Assembly (NCBI RefSeq): GCF_029813115.1
Contig: NZ_JAPZDS010000003.1
Span: 62,001-126,000 of the forward strand
Reading direction: 5' to 3'
Origin: Aureimonas sp. SK2
Lineage (GTDB): Bacteria > Pseudomonadota > Alphaproteobacteria > Rhizobiales > Rhizobiaceae
Length of the DNA stretch: 64,000 nt
In this document: positions 1 to 9,698 of the stretch, in pieces
How the letters are laid out: every line of letters begins with the position of its first letter
Numbering within the stretch: position 1 is the stretch's first letter
Notes under the pieces: generated by a model
What the model saw: only the letters and a program-made list of their open reading frames with translations
The model's database searches: none
What the model was told of the DNA's origin: nothing
Position numbers and translations under genes: made by a program

Positions 1-911
1 GCGGCCTCATGGGTAGCGGCGGCGGCATCGCGCAGCGCAGCCTGTTCGCCTACCAGCGGACGGAAGAGACCACCGCCGACCGCTCCGCCCTCACCTATCT
101 CCTGAAGACGCAGCAGTCGCCTAAAGGTCTGCTCGACAGCTTCGCCGGGCTGATGCGCAAGAACATGCTGTCGGGCGTCTCGTCCGACCGCTACGTCTCG
201 TCCCACCCGGCGCCGCAGGACCGGATCGGCTTCCTCCAGACGGCGGCCAAGGAAAGCCCCTATTTCGACAAGGTGGACCCGCCGGCCCTGCAGCTCCGCC
301 ACGATCTCGCCCGCGCGAAGATCGCGGCTTATAACGGCGGCGCCGGTCAGGTTCGACGCGCCTTCGGCCGCAACCTGACGAGCCTCCCCGCGCGCTACGG
401 CGACGCGATCGCGACCCATCTCGCCGGCTCGCCCAAGGCGGCGCTCACCAAGATCGACGCGCTGATCGCCGAGTCGCCGGGCACGCCCTGGTTCCACGAG
501 GTGCGCGGTGAGATCCTGATGGCCGCCGGCCGCTCGGACGAAGCCGCGGCGGCCTTCTCCAAGGCGGCCAAGCTCGATCCCTCGGATTCCGGCATCCTGG
601 AGGCCGCGGTCGGCCAGGCTCTGGTGACGGGCGGCAAACCGGAGCGCATGAAGGACGCGATCTCGCAGATCCGGAAGGGCCTCGAACGCGATCCCGGCAA
701 TTCCACCGCCTACCAGTTCCTCGCGATGGCCTACGGCAAGACGGGAGACGTCGGCGCGGCCGAGCTGGCCACGGCGGAAGGCTACTGGGAGGCCGGCAAC
801 TTCCGGCAAGCCAAGATCTTCGCGGCGCGCGCCCAGCAGAAATTCCGTCCGAACTCCCCGCAGTGGCGGCAGGCGCAGGACATCATCACGACGAAGGTGA
901 ACCGCAAATGA
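1..911 (+). CDS. M48-family metalloprotease with TPR repeats, C-terminal part
   Basis: The gene enters the window already open (the frame is intact from base 3), so the N-terminal signal, the HExxH zinc motif and most of the catalytic domain lie upstream. What is visible fits the family: TEETTADRSAL matches the ExxAD segment that supplies the third zinc ligand and its partner in M48 proteases. It is followed by SSHPAPQDRI, then by a TPR-like half (repeats around window residues 150-235, e.g. GRSDEAAAAFSKAAKLDPSD). Periplasmic BepA/YfgC-like proteases that help outer-membrane protein assembly share this layout. The stop overlaps the ATG of the next gene (ATGA), so the two are probably translationally coupled, which suits a shared envelope quality-control role. 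The exact substrate is not visible. Confidence 0.88.
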   Translation, partial: GLMGSGGGIAQRSLFAYQRTEETTADRSALTYLLKTQQSPKGLLDSFAGLMRKNMLSGVSSDRYVSSHPAPQDRIGFLQTAAKESPYFDKVDPPALQLRHDLARAKIAAYNGGAGQVRRAFGRNLTSLPARYGDAIATHLAGSPKAALTKIDALIAESPGTPWFHEVRGEILMAAGRSDEAAAAFSKAAKLDPSDSGILEAAVGQALVTGGKPERMKDAISQIRKGLERDPGNSTAYQFLAMAYGKTGDVGAAELATAEGYWEAGNFRQAKIFAARAQQKFRPNSPQWRQAQDIITTKVNRK

Positions 912-1681
912 CCCCTGCCCGGCTGCGCGCGCTCGCGCCGCTCCTCCTTGGCGCCACGCTTCTGGCCGCACCCGCGCACGCGTTCGACGAGGCGCAGACG
1001 GGCGAGATCGAGACGATCGTCCGCAACTACCTGATCGCGCATCCCGAAGTGCTGCTCGAATCGTTGCAGGCGCTGGAGACGAAGCGCGCGGCCGAGGCGA
1101 AGGCCGGTCAGAGCGAGACGATCGCCCAGCTTCGCCAGCGGCTGGAGACCTCGCCGTCCGGCACAGTGGCGGGCAACCCGGAGGGCGACGTCACGCTGGT
1201 CGAGTTCTTCGACTACAACTGCGGCTATTGCCGTCGCGCGGCCAGCGACCTGCAGGTCCTTCTGGAAAGCGATCCGAAGCTGCGGGTCGTCTACAAGGAG
1301 ATTCCGGTCCTGGGGCCGGCGTCCGAGGCCGCCGCGCGCGTCAGCCTTGCCTTCCGCGAGGCCAAGCCGGAGAGCTACCCGGCCTACCAGAAGGCGCTCC
1401 TCGCCTCCCGTGCGCAGGTGGACGAAGCGCGGGCGCTGGAAGTCGCCGCCGGCATGGGCGTCGATGAGGCGACGCTGCGCCCGCTGATGGCCGGCGCCGC
1501 CGTCAACGCGGCCCTCTCGGAGAGCGGCGAACTCGCCACGGCACTCGGCATCAACGGCACGCCGAGCTACGTCATCGGCGACGAGCTGGTGCCCGGCGCC
1601 GTCGGTGCCGATGCCCTGGCCGAGAAGATCGCGAGCGTTCGCGCCTGCGGATCGGCCACCTGCCCGCCCACCGCGAACTGA
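908..1681 (+). CDS. DsbA-family periplasmic thiol:disulfide oxidoreductase
   Basis: A 257-residue exported thioredoxin-fold protein. The ATG at 908 overlaps the stop of the protease gene by 4 nt. An earlier in-frame ATG at 863 would lie inside the protease gene and give a poor N-terminus. Residues 1-25 form a signal peptide (hydrophobic core, AHA cleavage site). A helical segment of the Com1/ScsC kind follows (residues 30-82), then the DsbA core with active-site Cys105-Gly-Tyr-Cys108 and a cis-proline loop at GINGTPSYV. Proteins of this build act as disulfide oxidases or isomerases in the periplasm. The N-terminal helical segment could mediate oligomerisation, as in ScsC-like proteins, but this is inference. 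Confidence 0.88.
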   Translation: MTPARLRALAPLLLGATLLAAPAHAFDEAQTGEIETIVRNYLIAHPEVLLESLQALETKRAAEAKAGQSETIAQLRQRLETSPSGTVAGNPEGDVTLVEFFDYNCGYCRRAASDLQVLLESDPKLRVVYKEIPVLGPASEAAARVSLAFREAKPESYPAYQKALLASRAQVDEARALEVAAGMGVDEATLRPLMAGAAVNAALSESGELATALGINGTPSYVIGDELVPGAVGADALAEKIASVRACGSATCPPTAN

Positions 1682-1896
1682 TCGGGGGCGCATCGGCGCT
1701 TTTCCCGCCGCCCGCAAGTGTTTATACGGCACGGATCGAAACGGACGCGACGCTTCGGCGTTGGCTCCGTCACACGCCAATGCCGGGCAGGCCGACGCCC
1801 GAACCTCACGAGCCCTCCGGCTCGTCGTTGCATGATTGACCGACGGCGGCCGGGCCTTTCCCCGGACCGCCTGCTCGGCGAGTTCGAAGGACCATT
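1682..1896. other. intergenic region before accB; aroQ expected here is absent
   Basis: These 215 bases hold no gene. A 7-bp perfect hairpin (ACGAGCC, loop CTCC, GGCTCGT) spans 1808-1825 but has no T-run, so it is at most a weak terminator of the upstream pair. The accB ribosome-binding site AAGGA lies 6 nt before its ATG. In the Hyphomicrobiales genomes I recall, the type II dehydroquinase gene aroQ usually sits in this gap. Confidence 0.6.
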
Positions 1897-2376
1897 ATGG
1901 AAAAGGATTCGACTGTGGACCGTTCGCTGGTGCGCGAGCTCGCCGACATCCTGAACGACACGGACCTGACGGAGATCGAGATCGAGCAGGGCGACCTGCG
2001 GATCCGCGTCTCGCGCCAGAAGGAATACGTGGCCGCCACAGGCTACAGCTACGGCGCACCCGCTCCGGCCCCGATGCCGGCCGCAGCGCCCCAAGCGCCC
2101 GCCGCCGCGCCGGCCGCGCCCGCCGCTTCCAGCGGCCCCGAGGTCGGCTCCGTCCCCTCGCCCATGGTCGGCACGGTCTATCTGGCCTCGGCGCCCGGCG
2201 CCAAGCAGTTCATCGAGATCGGCCAGACGGTGAACGAGGGCGATACGCTCCTCATCATCGAGGCGATGAAGACCATGAACCAGATCCCGGCGCCGCGCTC
2301 GGGCACCATCAAGCGCATCTGCGTCGACAACGGCCAGCCGGTCGAATACGGCGAGGCGCTGGTGGTCATCGGCTGA
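1897..2376 (+). CDS. accB: biotin carboxyl carrier protein of acetyl-CoA carboxylase
   Basis: A 159-residue protein with the usual three parts: an N-terminal helical and beta region (1-48), a flexible Ala/Pro linker (about 53-80) and a biotinyl domain (84-159). The biotinylation motif EAMKTM places the acceptor at Lys125. It carries carboxybiotin between AccC and the carboxyltransferase in the first step of fatty-acid synthesis in the cytoplasm. AAGGA 6 nt upstream supports the ATG. accC follows after 44 nt. The BirA ligase that would biotinylate it is encoded at 37423-38193. Confidence 0.97.
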   Translation: MEKDSTVDRSLVRELADILNDTDLTEIEIEQGDLRIRVSRQKEYVAATGYSYGAPAPAPMPAAAPQAPAAAPAAPAASSGPEVGSVPSPMVGTVYLASAPGAKQFIEIGQTVNEGDTLLIIEAMKTMNQIPAPRSGTIKRICVDNGQPVEYGEALVVIG

Positions 2377-2420
2377 TCCTCGAAGATCGGTTCGGGCGGG
2401 CGAGGATCGGAAAGGCATTC

Positions 2421-3773
2421 ATGTTCAACAAGGTACTCATCGCCAATCGCGGCGAGATCGCGCTCCGCGTGCTGCGGGCCTGCAAGGAGCTCGGCATCGC
2501 GACGGTGGCCGTGCACTCCACCGCCGACAACGCGGCCATGCACGTGCGCCTCGCGGACGAGAGCGTGTGCATCGGCCCGCCGCCCGCGCGCGACAGCTAT
2601 CTCAATATTCCGCAGATCCTCGCCGCCTGCGAGATCTCGGGCGCCGACGCCGTGCATCCCGGCTACGGCTTCCTGTCCGAGAACGCCCGCTTCGCCGACA
2701 TCCTGGAGGCGCACAACATCGCCTTCATCGGCCCGACGGCCGAGCATATCCGCGTGATGGGCGACAAGATCGAGGCCAAGCGCACGGCCAAGGCCCTCGG
2801 CATCCCCGTCGTGCCCGGCTCGGCCGGCGCGGTGACGGACGACGCCGAGGCGATGCGCGTGGCGACTGAGATCGGCTTCCCCGTGCTGGTCAAGGCTTCG
2901 GCCGGCGGCGGCGGGCGCGGCATGAAGGTCGCGCACACGCCGGCCGACCTGTCGCTGGCCCTCTCGACGGCGCGCGCCGAAGCCGGCGCGGCCTTTGGCG
3001 ACGACGCCGTGTATCTCGAGAAGTATCTCGGCAAGCCGCGCCATATCGAGGTGCAGGTCTTCGGCGACGGCATGGGCAAGGCGGTGCACCTCGGCGAGCG
3101 CGACTGTTCGCTCCAGCGCCGCCACCAGAAGGTCTGGGAAGAGGCCCGCTCGCCGGCGCTGGACGACGCCCAGCGCCAGCGGATCGGCGAGATCTGCGCC
3201 AACGCCATGGCCAAGATGAAGTACCGCGGCGCCGGCACGATCGAGTTCCTGTACGAGAACGGCGAGTTCTATTTCATCGAGATGAACACCCGCCTGCAGG
3301 TCGAGCATCCCGTGACGGAGGCGATCACCGGCCTCGACCTCGTGCACGAACAGATCCGCGTCGCCGCCGGCCTCGGCCTGTCGGTGACCCAGGACGACGT
3401 GAAGTTCAACGGCCACGCGATCGAGTGCCGCATCAACGCCGAGGACCCGCGCACCTTCGCGCCCTCGCCCGGCCAGATCAGCTACTACCATGCGCCCGGC
3501 GGACTCGGCGTTCGCGTCGATTCCGGCGTCTACCAGGGCTACACGATCCCGCCCTTCTACGATTCGCTCATCGGCAAGCTGATCGTGCACGGGCGCACGC
3601 GCAATGAGTGCCTGATGCGCCTGCGTCGCGCGCTGGACGAGATCATCGTGGACGGCGTGAAGACGACGCTGCCGCTCTTCCAGGACCTCGTGGAGAATCC
3701 GGACATTCAGGCCGGCAACTACGACATCCACTGGCTGGAGCAGTATCTCGCCGCGGCCGCGAAGGCGGCCTGA
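2421..3773 (+). CDS. accC: acetyl-CoA carboxylase, biotin carboxylase subunit
   Basis: A 450-residue protein of standard AccC length. The start [20 protein letters not shown] is the canonical AccC N-terminus, so the ATG at 2421 is preferred to the much longer open frame that runs through accB. It has the biotin carboxylase N-domain, an ATP-grasp domain with the glycine-rich loop [12 protein letters not shown], the catalytic [16 protein letters not shown] segment and the C-terminal carboxylase domain. It uses ATP and bicarbonate to carboxylate biotin on AccB. It forms one operon with accB, and aat begins 7 nt after it. Confidence 0.98.
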   Translation: MFNKVLIANRGEIALRVLRACKELGIATVAVHSTADNAAMHVRLADESVCIGPPPARDSYLNIPQILAACEISGADAVHPGYGFLSENARFADILEAHNIAFIGPTAEHIRVMGDKIEAKRTAKALGIPVVPGSAGAVTDDAEAMRVATEIGFPVLVKASAGGGGRGMKVAHTPADLSLALSTARAEAGAAFGDDAVYLEKYLGKPRHIEVQVFGDGMGKAVHLGERDCSLQRRHQKVWEEARSPALDDAQRQRIGEICANAMAKMKYRGAGTIEFLYENGEFYFIEMNTRLQVEHPVTEAITGLDLVHEQIRVAAGLGLSVTQDDVKFNGHAIECRINAEDPRTFAPSPGQISYYHAPGGLGVRVDSGVYQGYTIPPFYDSLIGKLIVHGRTRNECLMRLRRALDEIIVDGVKTTLPLFQDLVENPDIQAGNYDIHWLEQYLAAAAKAA

Positions 3774-3780
3774 CACTCCA

Positions 3781-4452
3781 TTGGCGCGCGGCACGCGGGA
3801 CGGCGACGAGCCGCTGATCACACCCGAAATCCTGCTGCGCGCCTATGCCGCCGGCATCTTCCCGATGGCGGAGGATGCGGGCGATCCGTCGATCCACTGG
3901 GTCGACCCGACCTTCCGTGGCATCCTGCCGCTCGACGGGTTCCACGTGCCGCGCTCGCTGCGCAAGACGATCCGCCAGCAGCCCTTCGACATCCGCTTCG
4001 ACACCGCCTTCGCGGCCGTCGTGGATGCCTGCGCCGAGCCGGCGCCCGGCCGCGACCAGACCTGGATCAACGCGCAAATCCGCGAGCTCTATCTCGGATT
4101 GTTCCGCATGGGCCATGCCCATTCGGTGGAGGCCTGGGCGGATGGCGAGCTGGTCGGCGGGCTCTACGGCGTCAGCCTGGGCGCCGCCTTCTTCGGCGAG
4201 AGCATGTTCTCGCGCCGCACCGACGCCTCCAAGGTGCCGCTGGTCTACCTGTGGGACAGGCTGAGGCGGGGCGGCTTCACCCTGCTCGACACGCAGTTCA
4301 TCACCGGCCACCTCCAGCGCTTCGGCGCGATCGAGATCCGCCGCGCGCAATACCGTGCCCTCTTGGAGGACGCGATCGCCCGCGAGGCCGATTTTCACTG
4401 CGCAGGCGGGACGCTTGAATCGGTTTTGCAGTCCTTGAGCCAGACGTCGTAG
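3781..4452 (+). CDS. aat: leucyl/phenylalanyl-tRNA--protein transferase
   Basis: A 223-residue enzyme that adds Leu or Phe to proteins with N-terminal Arg or Lys, feeding them to the ClpS/ClpAP N-end-rule pathway. Family motifs are clear: [10 protein letters not shown] near residue 25, then [20 protein letters not shown] and [18 protein letters not shown]. The start appears to be TTG at 3781, because no ATG or GTG lies between the accC stop and the conserved [18 protein letters not shown] region. The 3' end overlaps the end of the convergent DUF2155 gene by 58 nt, an unusually deep tail-to-tail overlap. Confidence 0.94.
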   Translation: MARGTRDGDEPLITPEILLRAYAAGIFPMAEDAGDPSIHWVDPTFRGILPLDGFHVPRSLRKTIRQQPFDIRFDTAFAAVVDACAEPAPGRDQTWINAQIRELYLGLFRMGHAHSVEAWADGELVGGLYGVSLGAAFFGESMFSRRTDASKVPLVYLWDRLRRGGFTLLDTQFITGHLQRFGAIEIRRAQYRALLEDAIAREADFHCAGGTLESVLQSLSQTS

Positions 4453-4805
4453 ACGGGATGCTCGACGGCGTTGAGGCCGGGCGAGTCCGCGAACATCCAG
4501 CCCGTGAAGATGCGGCGGATCTCGCGCTCCAGCGTAATCTCGTCCACCTCGACGAAGCCGTCGGTCTTCGGCGCCTCGTCCTGCGTGCGCGTGAAGCAGG
4601 CGCGCGGGGTCACCTGCAGGGCGCCGAACTGGACGGTCTCCCCGATCGCCACGTCGAAGGTGGTGATGCGGCCGGTGATCTTGTCGAGGCCGGAGAACAC
4701 CGCCTCCCGGTTCTCGATCCGGGCGGCAGAGGCGACCTGCGGAAGCGCGCAGGCGAGCGCCGCCGCCACGAGGGCGGCCCGGCGGGCGGACATCGGAAAG
4801 CGCAT
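4395..4805 (-). CDS. DUF2155 domain-containing exported protein
   Basis: A 136-residue protein. The ATG at 4805 gives a signal peptide ([19 protein letters not shown]..., cleavage near VASA). A second ATG at 4793 is also possible. The mature part matches the conserved alphaproteobacterial DUF2155 pattern: [21 protein letters not shown], a Cys in TPRACFTR, then [24 protein letters not shown] and a second Cys in WLKDCK, probably a disulfide pair. I recall the family from mitochondrial-type/envelope contexts but no function is firm. It follows the NDUFA12 gene by 17 nt on the same strand and converges on aat. Confidence 0.88.
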   Translation of the reverse strand: MRFPMSARRAALVAAALACALPQVASAARIENREAVFSGLDKITGRITTFDVAIGETVQFGALQVTPRACFTRTQDEAPKTDGFVEVDEITLEREIRRIFTGWMFADSPGLNAVEHPVYDVWLKDCKTDSSVPPAQ

Positions 4806-4822
4806 GCGGATGCCCGGCCCCG

Positions 4823-5203
4823 TCAGGGCGTCCAGGCGTCGTAGTCGCCCGTCACGCGCGGCCGCTCGGCCGTGTTGAGGAGCGAGCCCTTGGGCCGGTA
4901 GGCGAAGCGCGTGCCGGTCTGGTTGGGCACGTGCGGCTTCTGCCAGTCGCGGGGCTTGTAGTTCTCGTCCACCGGCGGGGTGTCGACGCGGTGGTGCATC
5001 CAGCCGTGCCAGCCGGGACCGATCTGCGTGGCTTCGGCCTCGCCCGCATAGATCACCCACCGGCGCTTGCCGTCGGCGGACTGGTAGTAGACGTTGCCGC
5101 GCTCGTCCTCGCCCACACGCTTGCCGAAGCGCCAGGTGTGAAAGCGCGTTCCGATCGTCTGCCCGTTCCACCAGGTGAAGATCTGCAGCAGCCAGGGTTT
5201 CAT
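4823..5203 (-). CDS. NADH:ubiquinone oxidoreductase subunit NDUFA12
   Basis: A 126-residue accessory subunit of complex I. It contains the Trp/Tyr-rich NDUFA12 core: FTWWNGQTIGTRFHTWRFGK, VYYQSADGKRRWVIYAG, GPGWHGWMHH, then KPRDWQKPHVPNQTGTRFAY. This supernumerary subunit is shared by alphaproteobacteria and mitochondria and normally lies outside the nuo operon, as here (the operon is at 38201-54041). The ATG at 5203 begins MKPWLLQIF, a typical N-terminus. Confidence 0.95.
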   Translation of the reverse strand: MKPWLLQIFTWWNGQTIGTRFHTWRFGKRVGEDERGNVYYQSADGKRRWVIYAGEAEATQIGPGWHGWMHHRVDTPPVDENYKPRDWQKPHVPNQTGTRFAYRPKGSLLNTAERPRVTGDYDAWTP

Positions 5204-5260
5204 CGCATCATGTCCGTAAGGAGCCGTCGCGGCGGTTATGCTGCCGGGGCGGGGAAAAGT

Positions 5261-5764
5261 CTAGGCGTCGAAAGCGCCCAGCGGACGCTCGAAGACGAGG
5301 GCCGGCAGGCCGATCCCGCCGTCCGACGTGCCGACCCGCGCGAAGCCCAGGCCGACATAGAAGCCGACCGCCTTGTCGTTGGCCTCTTCCACCTCGACGC
5401 GGATCCGGGTCGCCTGCGGAAAGCAGCCGGCGATCTCGGAGAAGAGGTCCGTGCCGACGCCCTGCCCCTGTGCGTCCGGGCGCACATAGAGGTGGTGCAG
5501 CACGAGCAGCGTCCGATCGTCGCTAGCCGCCCGTGCGAAGGCCATGCCGCCGAGGCGCGTTCCATCGTCGGCGACGAGAAACTCCGAGTCCGGCTGGCCG
5601 AGGCGGGCGCGCAGGGCCTTCTCGGTGTGCCACATGCCCGTGATCTCGGCGACGCGCTCGGCGTCGTAGATCGCCCCGTAGGTCGCCTGCCAGGTCTCGG
5701 CGAGAAGCTCGCTGACGGCGGCCATGTCGCGCGGCGTTGCCGTGCGGATGAAGAACGTGCTCAT
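5261..5764 (-). CDS. GNAT-family N-acetyltransferase
   Basis: A 167-residue single GNAT domain. It begins with the beta-strand [20 protein letters not shown], and motif A, the acetyl-CoA pyrophosphate loop, is [15 protein letters not shown] around residue 97. Motif B follows with [16 protein letters not shown]. Its ATG overlaps the gatB stop as ATGA, so it is co-translated with gatB. The small-molecule or protein substrate cannot be read from the sequence. This is the second acetyltransferase gene in the gat cluster. Confidence 0.9.
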   Translation of the reverse strand: MSTFFIRTATPRDMAAVSELLAETWQATYGAIYDAERVAEITGMWHTEKALRARLGQPDSEFLVADDGTRLGGMAFARAASDDRTLLVLHHLYVRPDAQGQGVGTDLFSEIAGCFPQATRIRVEVEEANDKAVGFYVGLGFARVGTSDGGIGLPALVFERPLGAFDA

Positions 5765-7260
5765 TCGAGCCCGAGCTTTGCCTTGACGAGATCGTTGACC
5801 GCCTGCGGGTTGGCCTTGCCGCCCGTCGCCTTCATCACCTGACCGACGAACCAGCCGGCCAGCGTCGGCTTGGCGAGTGCCTGGGCGACCTTGTCGGGAT
5901 TGGCCGCGATCACCTCGTCCACGGCCTTCTCGATGGCACCCGTGTCGGTCACCTGTTTCAGGCCGCGGCTTTCGACCAGCTCGCGCGGGTCGCCGCCCTC
6001 GTTCCAGACGATTTCGAACAGGTCTTTCGCGATCTTGCCCGAGATCGTGCCCTCGCGGATCAGGTCGAGCACCGCGCCGAGCTGCTCGGCCGAGACCGGC
6101 GTCTCCTCGATCCCCTTGCCGCTCTTGTTCAGGGCGCCGAGAAGGTCGTTGATCACCCAGTTCGCCGCCTGCTTGGCGTCGCGCCCCTTGGCGACCTTCT
6201 CGAAGAAGTCGGCGATCGACTTCTCCGACACGAGGATCGAGGCGTCGTAGGCGGAAAGGCCCGCCTCGTTCATCAGGCGCAGGCGCTTGTCGTCCGGCAG
6301 CTCCGGAAGATGGGCCTTCAGTTCCTCCACGAAGGCGTCGTCGAATTCCAGCGGCAGCAGGTCCGGGTCGGGGAAGTAGCGATAGTCGTGCGCGTCCTCC
6401 TTGGAGCGCATGGCCCGCGTCTCGCCCTTGGCGGGATCGAACAGGCGCGTCTCCTGGTCGATGGCCCCGCCGTCCTCGAGGATCGCGATCTGGCGCCGGG
6501 CTTCGGATTCGATGGCCTGACCGACGAAGCGAATGGAGTTGACGTTCTTGATCTCGCAGCGCGTGCCGAATTCGCCGCCCGGTCGGCGCACCGACACGTT
6601 CACGTCGGCGCGCATGGAGCCCTCGTCCATGTTACCGTCGCAGGTGCCGAGATAGCGCAGGATGGTGCGCAGCTTGGTGAGATAGGCGCGCGCCTCGTCG
6701 GCCGAGCGCATGTCCGGCTTGGAGACGATCTCCATCAGCGCGACGCCCGAACGGTTGAGATCCACGAAGGACATGGTCGCGTGCTGGTCGTGGAGCGACT
6801 TGCCGGCGTCCTGCTCCAAGTGCAGGCGCTCGACGCCGACCTCGATCTCCTCGAACTGGCCCTTGGAATCGGGACCGACGGAAACGATCACCGTGCCCTC
6901 GCCGACGATCGGTTGCTTGAACTGCGAGATCTGATAGCCCTGCGGCAGATCGGGGTAGAAGTAGTTCTTGCGGTCGAAGACCGAGCGGTTGTTGATCTGC
7001 GCCTTCAGCCCGAGCCCGGTGCGCACCGCCTGGCGGACGCACTCGACGTTGATCACCGGCAGCATGCCGGGCATGGCGGCGTCGACCAGCGAGACGTTGT
7101 CGTTGGGCTCGGCTCCGAACTCGGTGGAAGCGCCGGAAAAGAGCTTGGATTCCGACAGGACCTGCGCATGGACCTCCATGCCGATCACGATCTCCCAGTC
7201 GCCGGTCGCGCCGGGGATCAGCTTCTTCGGATCGGGGGTGCGGGTATCGACGATGGTCAT
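5761..7260 (-). CDS. gatB: Asp-tRNA(Asn)/Glu-tRNA(Gln) amidotransferase subunit B
   Basis: A 499-residue protein. The ATG at 7260 ([20 protein letters not shown]) precedes the canonical [13 protein letters not shown] opening. The open frame continues further upstream but lacks family similarity there. Visible signatures are [34 protein letters not shown] and ADVNVSVR, with the C-terminal YqeY-like tRNA-binding tail ending in [13 protein letters not shown]. GatB activates Glu-tRNA(Gln) or Asp-tRNA(Asn) with ATP for amidation. It lies 61 nt after gatA and overlaps the following GNAT gene. Confidence 0.97.
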   Translation of the reverse strand: MTIVDTRTPDPKKLIPGATGDWEIVIGMEVHAQVLSESKLFSGASTEFGAEPNDNVSLVDAAMPGMLPVINVECVRQAVRTGLGLKAQINNRSVFDRKNYFYPDLPQGYQISQFKQPIVGEGTVIVSVGPDSKGQFEEIEVGVERLHLEQDAGKSLHDQHATMSFVDLNRSGVALMEIVSKPDMRSADEARAYLTKLRTILRYLGTCDGNMDEGSMRADVNVSVRRPGGEFGTRCEIKNVNSIRFVGQAIESEARRQIAILEDGGAIDQETRLFDPAKGETRAMRSKEDAHDYRYFPDPDLLPLEFDDAFVEELKAHLPELPDDKRLRLMNEAGLSAYDASILVSEKSIADFFEKVAKGRDAKQAANWVINDLLGALNKSGKGIEETPVSAEQLGAVLDLIREGTISGKIAKDLFEIVWNEGGDPRELVESRGLKQVTDTGAIEKAVDEVIAANPDKVAQALAKPTLAGWFVGQVMKATGGKANPQAVNDLVKAKLGLE

Positions 7261-7321
7261 CGGGCGAACTCGTAAATTTCTGGGTCCAAGCGGATGGCAG
7301 GCAGCCTGTCGGTCCGGCCGG

Positions 7322-8803
7322 TCACCACCAGCGCGTCGGTGCGAGGCGGCCGGCGCTCTTCTCGATGACGGACGCGGTGGCGAAGAGCGTCTCCTCGTCG
7401 AACGGGCGGCCGATGAGCTGCAAGCCCAGCGGGGTACCCTCACTCGACAGACCGGCAGGCACGGCGATGCCCGGCAGGCCGGCGAGGTTCACCGTGATCG
7501 TGAAGACGTCCTGGAGATACATGGCGACCGGATCGGCCGCGAGCGCGGCGTCGCCGATCGGGAAGGCCGCCGAGGGCGTCGTCGGCGTCAGCAGGGCGTC
7601 CACGCCCTCGTTGAAGACGGTCTCGAAGTCGCGCTTGATCAGCGTGCGGACCTTCTGCGCCTTCAGGTAGTAGGCGTCGTAGTAGCCAGCAGAGAGCACA
7701 TAGGTGCCGACCATGATGCGCCGCTTCACCTCGCGGCCGAAACCGGCGGCGCGGGTGTTCTCGTACATCTCGGCGATGTCCTTGCCGGGCACCCGCAAAC
7801 CGTAGCGCACGCCGTCATAGCGCGCGAGGTTGGACGAGGCTTCGGCGGGGGCGACGATGTAATAGGCCGGCAGGGCGTATTTCGTGTGCGGCAGGGAGAC
7901 GTCGACGATCTCGGCGCCGGCATCGCGCAGCGTCGCGATACCCTTCTGCCAGAGCGCCTCGATCTCGGCCGGCATGCCTTCGACGCGATATTCGCGCGGG
8001 ATGCCGATGCGCAGGCCCCTCACCGAACGTCCGACGGCCGCCTCGTAGTCCGGCACCGGACGATCGACCGAGGTCGTGTCCTTCGGGTCGACGGAGGCCA
8101 TCGATTTTAGGAGGATCGCCGCGTCCCGCACGTCGCGCGAGATCGGGCCGGCCTGGTCGAGCGACGAGGCATAGGCGACGACGCCCCAGCGCGAGCAGCG
8201 GCCGTAGGTCGGCTTGATGCCCACCGTGCCGGTCAGCGCCGCGGGCTGGCGGATGGAGCCGCCGGTGTCGGTGGCCGTGGCGCCGGCGCAAAGCCGCGCG
8301 GCGACGGCCGCCGCCGAGCCGCCGGACGAGCCGCCCGGCACCAATGCGACGTCCGAGCCCTGGCGGCGCCAGGGGCTGACCACCGGCCCGTCATGGCTGG
8401 ATTCGTTGGACGAGCCCATGGCGAACTCGTCCATGTTGAGCTTGCCAAGCATCACCGCGCCGTCCGACCAGAGGTTGGCGGTGACGGTCGATTCGTATCG
8501 CGGCTTGAAGCCGTCGAGGATGTGCGAGGAGGCCTGCGTGCGCACGCCTTCCACCGCGAAGAGGTCCTTCACGCCGAGCGGAATGCCCTCCAGGGCACCG
8601 CCCTGGCCGGCGGCGAGCTTCTCGTCCGAGGCGGCGGCCATCGCACGCGCCTTGTCTTCGGTCACGGCCACGTAGGCATTGAGTGCCCCGTTGGCGGCCG
8701 AGATGGCGCCGAGATAGGCGTCGGTCAGCTCGGCGGCCTTGAAGGTCTTGGCCTTCAGCGCGTCACGGGCTTCGGCGATGGTGAGGTCGGTCAGATCGGT
8801 CAT
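7322..8803 (-). CDS. gatA: Asp-tRNA(Asn)/Glu-tRNA(Gln) amidotransferase subunit A
   Basis: A 493-residue amidase-signature enzyme that releases ammonia from glutamine for the GatCAB complex. The catalytic Lys79 ([10 protein letters not shown]), cis-Ser159 ([12 protein letters not shown]) and nucleophile Ser183 ([11 protein letters not shown]) are all in place. Length is normal. Its ATG overlaps the stop of the preceding GNAT gene by 4 nt. A complete GatCAB indicates indirect charging of tRNA-Gln and/or tRNA-Asn in this organism. Confidence 0.98.
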   Translation of the reverse strand: MTDLTDLTIAEARDALKAKTFKAAELTDAYLGAISAANGALNAYVAVTEDKARAMAAASDEKLAAGQGGALEGIPLGVKDLFAVEGVRTQASSHILDGFKPRYESTVTANLWSDGAVMLGKLNMDEFAMGSSNESSHDGPVVSPWRRQGSDVALVPGGSSGGSAAAVAARLCAGATATDTGGSIRQPAALTGTVGIKPTYGRCSRWGVVAYASSLDQAGPISRDVRDAAILLKSMASVDPKDTTSVDRPVPDYEAAVGRSVRGLRIGIPREYRVEGMPAEIEALWQKGIATLRDAGAEIVDVSLPHTKYALPAYYIVAPAEASSNLARYDGVRYGLRVPGKDIAEMYENTRAAGFGREVKRRIMVGTYVLSAGYYDAYYLKAQKVRTLIKRDFETVFNEGVDALLTPTTPSAAFPIGDAALAADPVAMYLQDVFTITVNLAGLPGIAVPAGLSSEGTPLGLQLIGRPFDEETLFATASVIEKSAGRLAPTRWW

Positions 8804-9327
8804 GGTCTCGCTGGGTCGAATGGTCGGGACGCGGCCTCTTCGGCCTCGCGTCGCGCGAGCGTCTTTCGATAGAAGGCGGCATAGCCGCTGTCGGGATAGT
8901 CCGCGAAGGCACCGCAGGTCGAAAAGCCGGCCTGTTCGTAGGTCCGGCGCGCGGCAGCGAAGCCGATGCCGGTTTCCAGCGCGAGTTCGGTGAGGCCTTG
9001 GGAGCGCGCTTCGGCCTCAATCCGATCGAGCAGGCGCGCGGCGAGACCGCGGCCGCGCACCGCGGGCCGCAGATACATGCGCTTCACCTCGCCGAGCCGG
9101 TCGTCGTGGCGCTTCAGCGCGCCGCAGCCGACCGCCTCGCCGTCGATCCGCACCAAAAACGTCACCGTGTCGGGGCGCGCCATCTCCTCGGCGGTCATGC
9201 GGAACTTGAACTCGTCCGGCGTTTCCGGCTCCTGAGCGTCGATCGCGTCGTTGAGTTCGGCGATCAGCGCGCGCAGATCGTCCTGCAGCGGCGTCTCGAT
9301 GCCGATCGCGACGTCGCCGGCCGTCAT
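8800..9327 (-). CDS. GNAT-family N-acetyltransferase inserted between gatC and gatA
   Basis: A 175-residue GNAT protein with acetyl-CoA motif A at [19 protein letters not shown] and motif B near RRTYEQAGF. The middle segment [22 protein letters not shown] resembles small-molecule acetyltransferases. It overlaps gatC and gatA by 4 nt on each side, so the three genes are coupled. Its substrate is unknown. The position inside the amidotransferase genes is the notable point. Confidence 0.9.
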   Translation of the reverse strand: MTAGDVAIGIETPLQDDLRALIAELNDAIDAQEPETPDEFKFRMTAEEMARPDTVTFLVRIDGEAVGCGALKRHDDRLGEVKRMYLRPAVRGRGLAARLLDRIEAEARSQGLTELALETGIGFAAARRTYEQAGFSTCGAFADYPDSGYAAFYRKTLARREAEEAASRPFDPARP

Positions 9328-9611
9328 TCCACGACCTTAGGCACCAGGAAGAAATGCTCCTGCGTGGCCGGCGCGTTGGCGACGATGTCCTCGGCCTTGT
9401 GGCCGTCGGTGACCGCGTCGTCGCGCTTCTTCATCGCCATGGGCGTGACGGAGGTCATCGGCTCGACGCCGGACACGTCCACCTCTCCGAGCTGCTCGAC
9501 GAAGCCGAGAATGGCGTTCAGCTCGCCCTGCATGGTCGCGACCTCGTCCTCGGTGACCGCGATGCGGGCAAGACGGGCGACGCGACGAACGGTGGCGGTA
9601 TCGACGGACAT
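9324..9611 (-). CDS. gatC: Asp-tRNA(Asn)/Glu-tRNA(Gln) amidotransferase subunit C
   Basis: A 95-residue protein of normal length. It has the GatC N-terminal helix pattern ([20 protein letters not shown]), the conserved [22 protein letters not shown] centre and a C-terminal strand ending [11 protein letters not shown]. GatC wraps round GatA and GatB and stabilises the complex. It is the first gene of the minus-strand gat operon and has a good promoter just upstream (9642-9670). Confidence 0.97.
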   Translation of the reverse strand: MSVDTATVRRVARLARIAVTEDEVATMQGELNAILGFVEQLGEVDVSGVEPMTSVTPMAMKKRDDAVTDGHKAEDIVANAPATQEHFFLVPKVVE

Positions 9612-9641
9612 GCGCTTTCCCGAACTGATGGTCGAGACGGT

Positions 9642-9670
9642 GCTATATCGACGGGGTTGCCCGGAGGCAA
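9642..9670 (-). promoter_or_regulatory. sigma70-type promoter of the gat operon
   Basis: On the minus strand, TTGCCT (-35, 9665-9670) is followed by a 17-nt spacer and TATAGC (-10, 9642-9647). Transcription would start near 9635, about 24 nt before the gatC ATG. A short hairpin (TTGCC, loop CGGG, GGCAA) overlaps the -35 box. Confidence 0.55.
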
Positions 9671-9698
9671 CGCCGTCGAAGGCCCGAGCGCGGCCGTT

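Noticed and set aside
1808-1825. Hairpin after the DsbA-like gene considered as a terminator
   Set aside because: No T-run follows the stem, so it is mentioned only as a structure.
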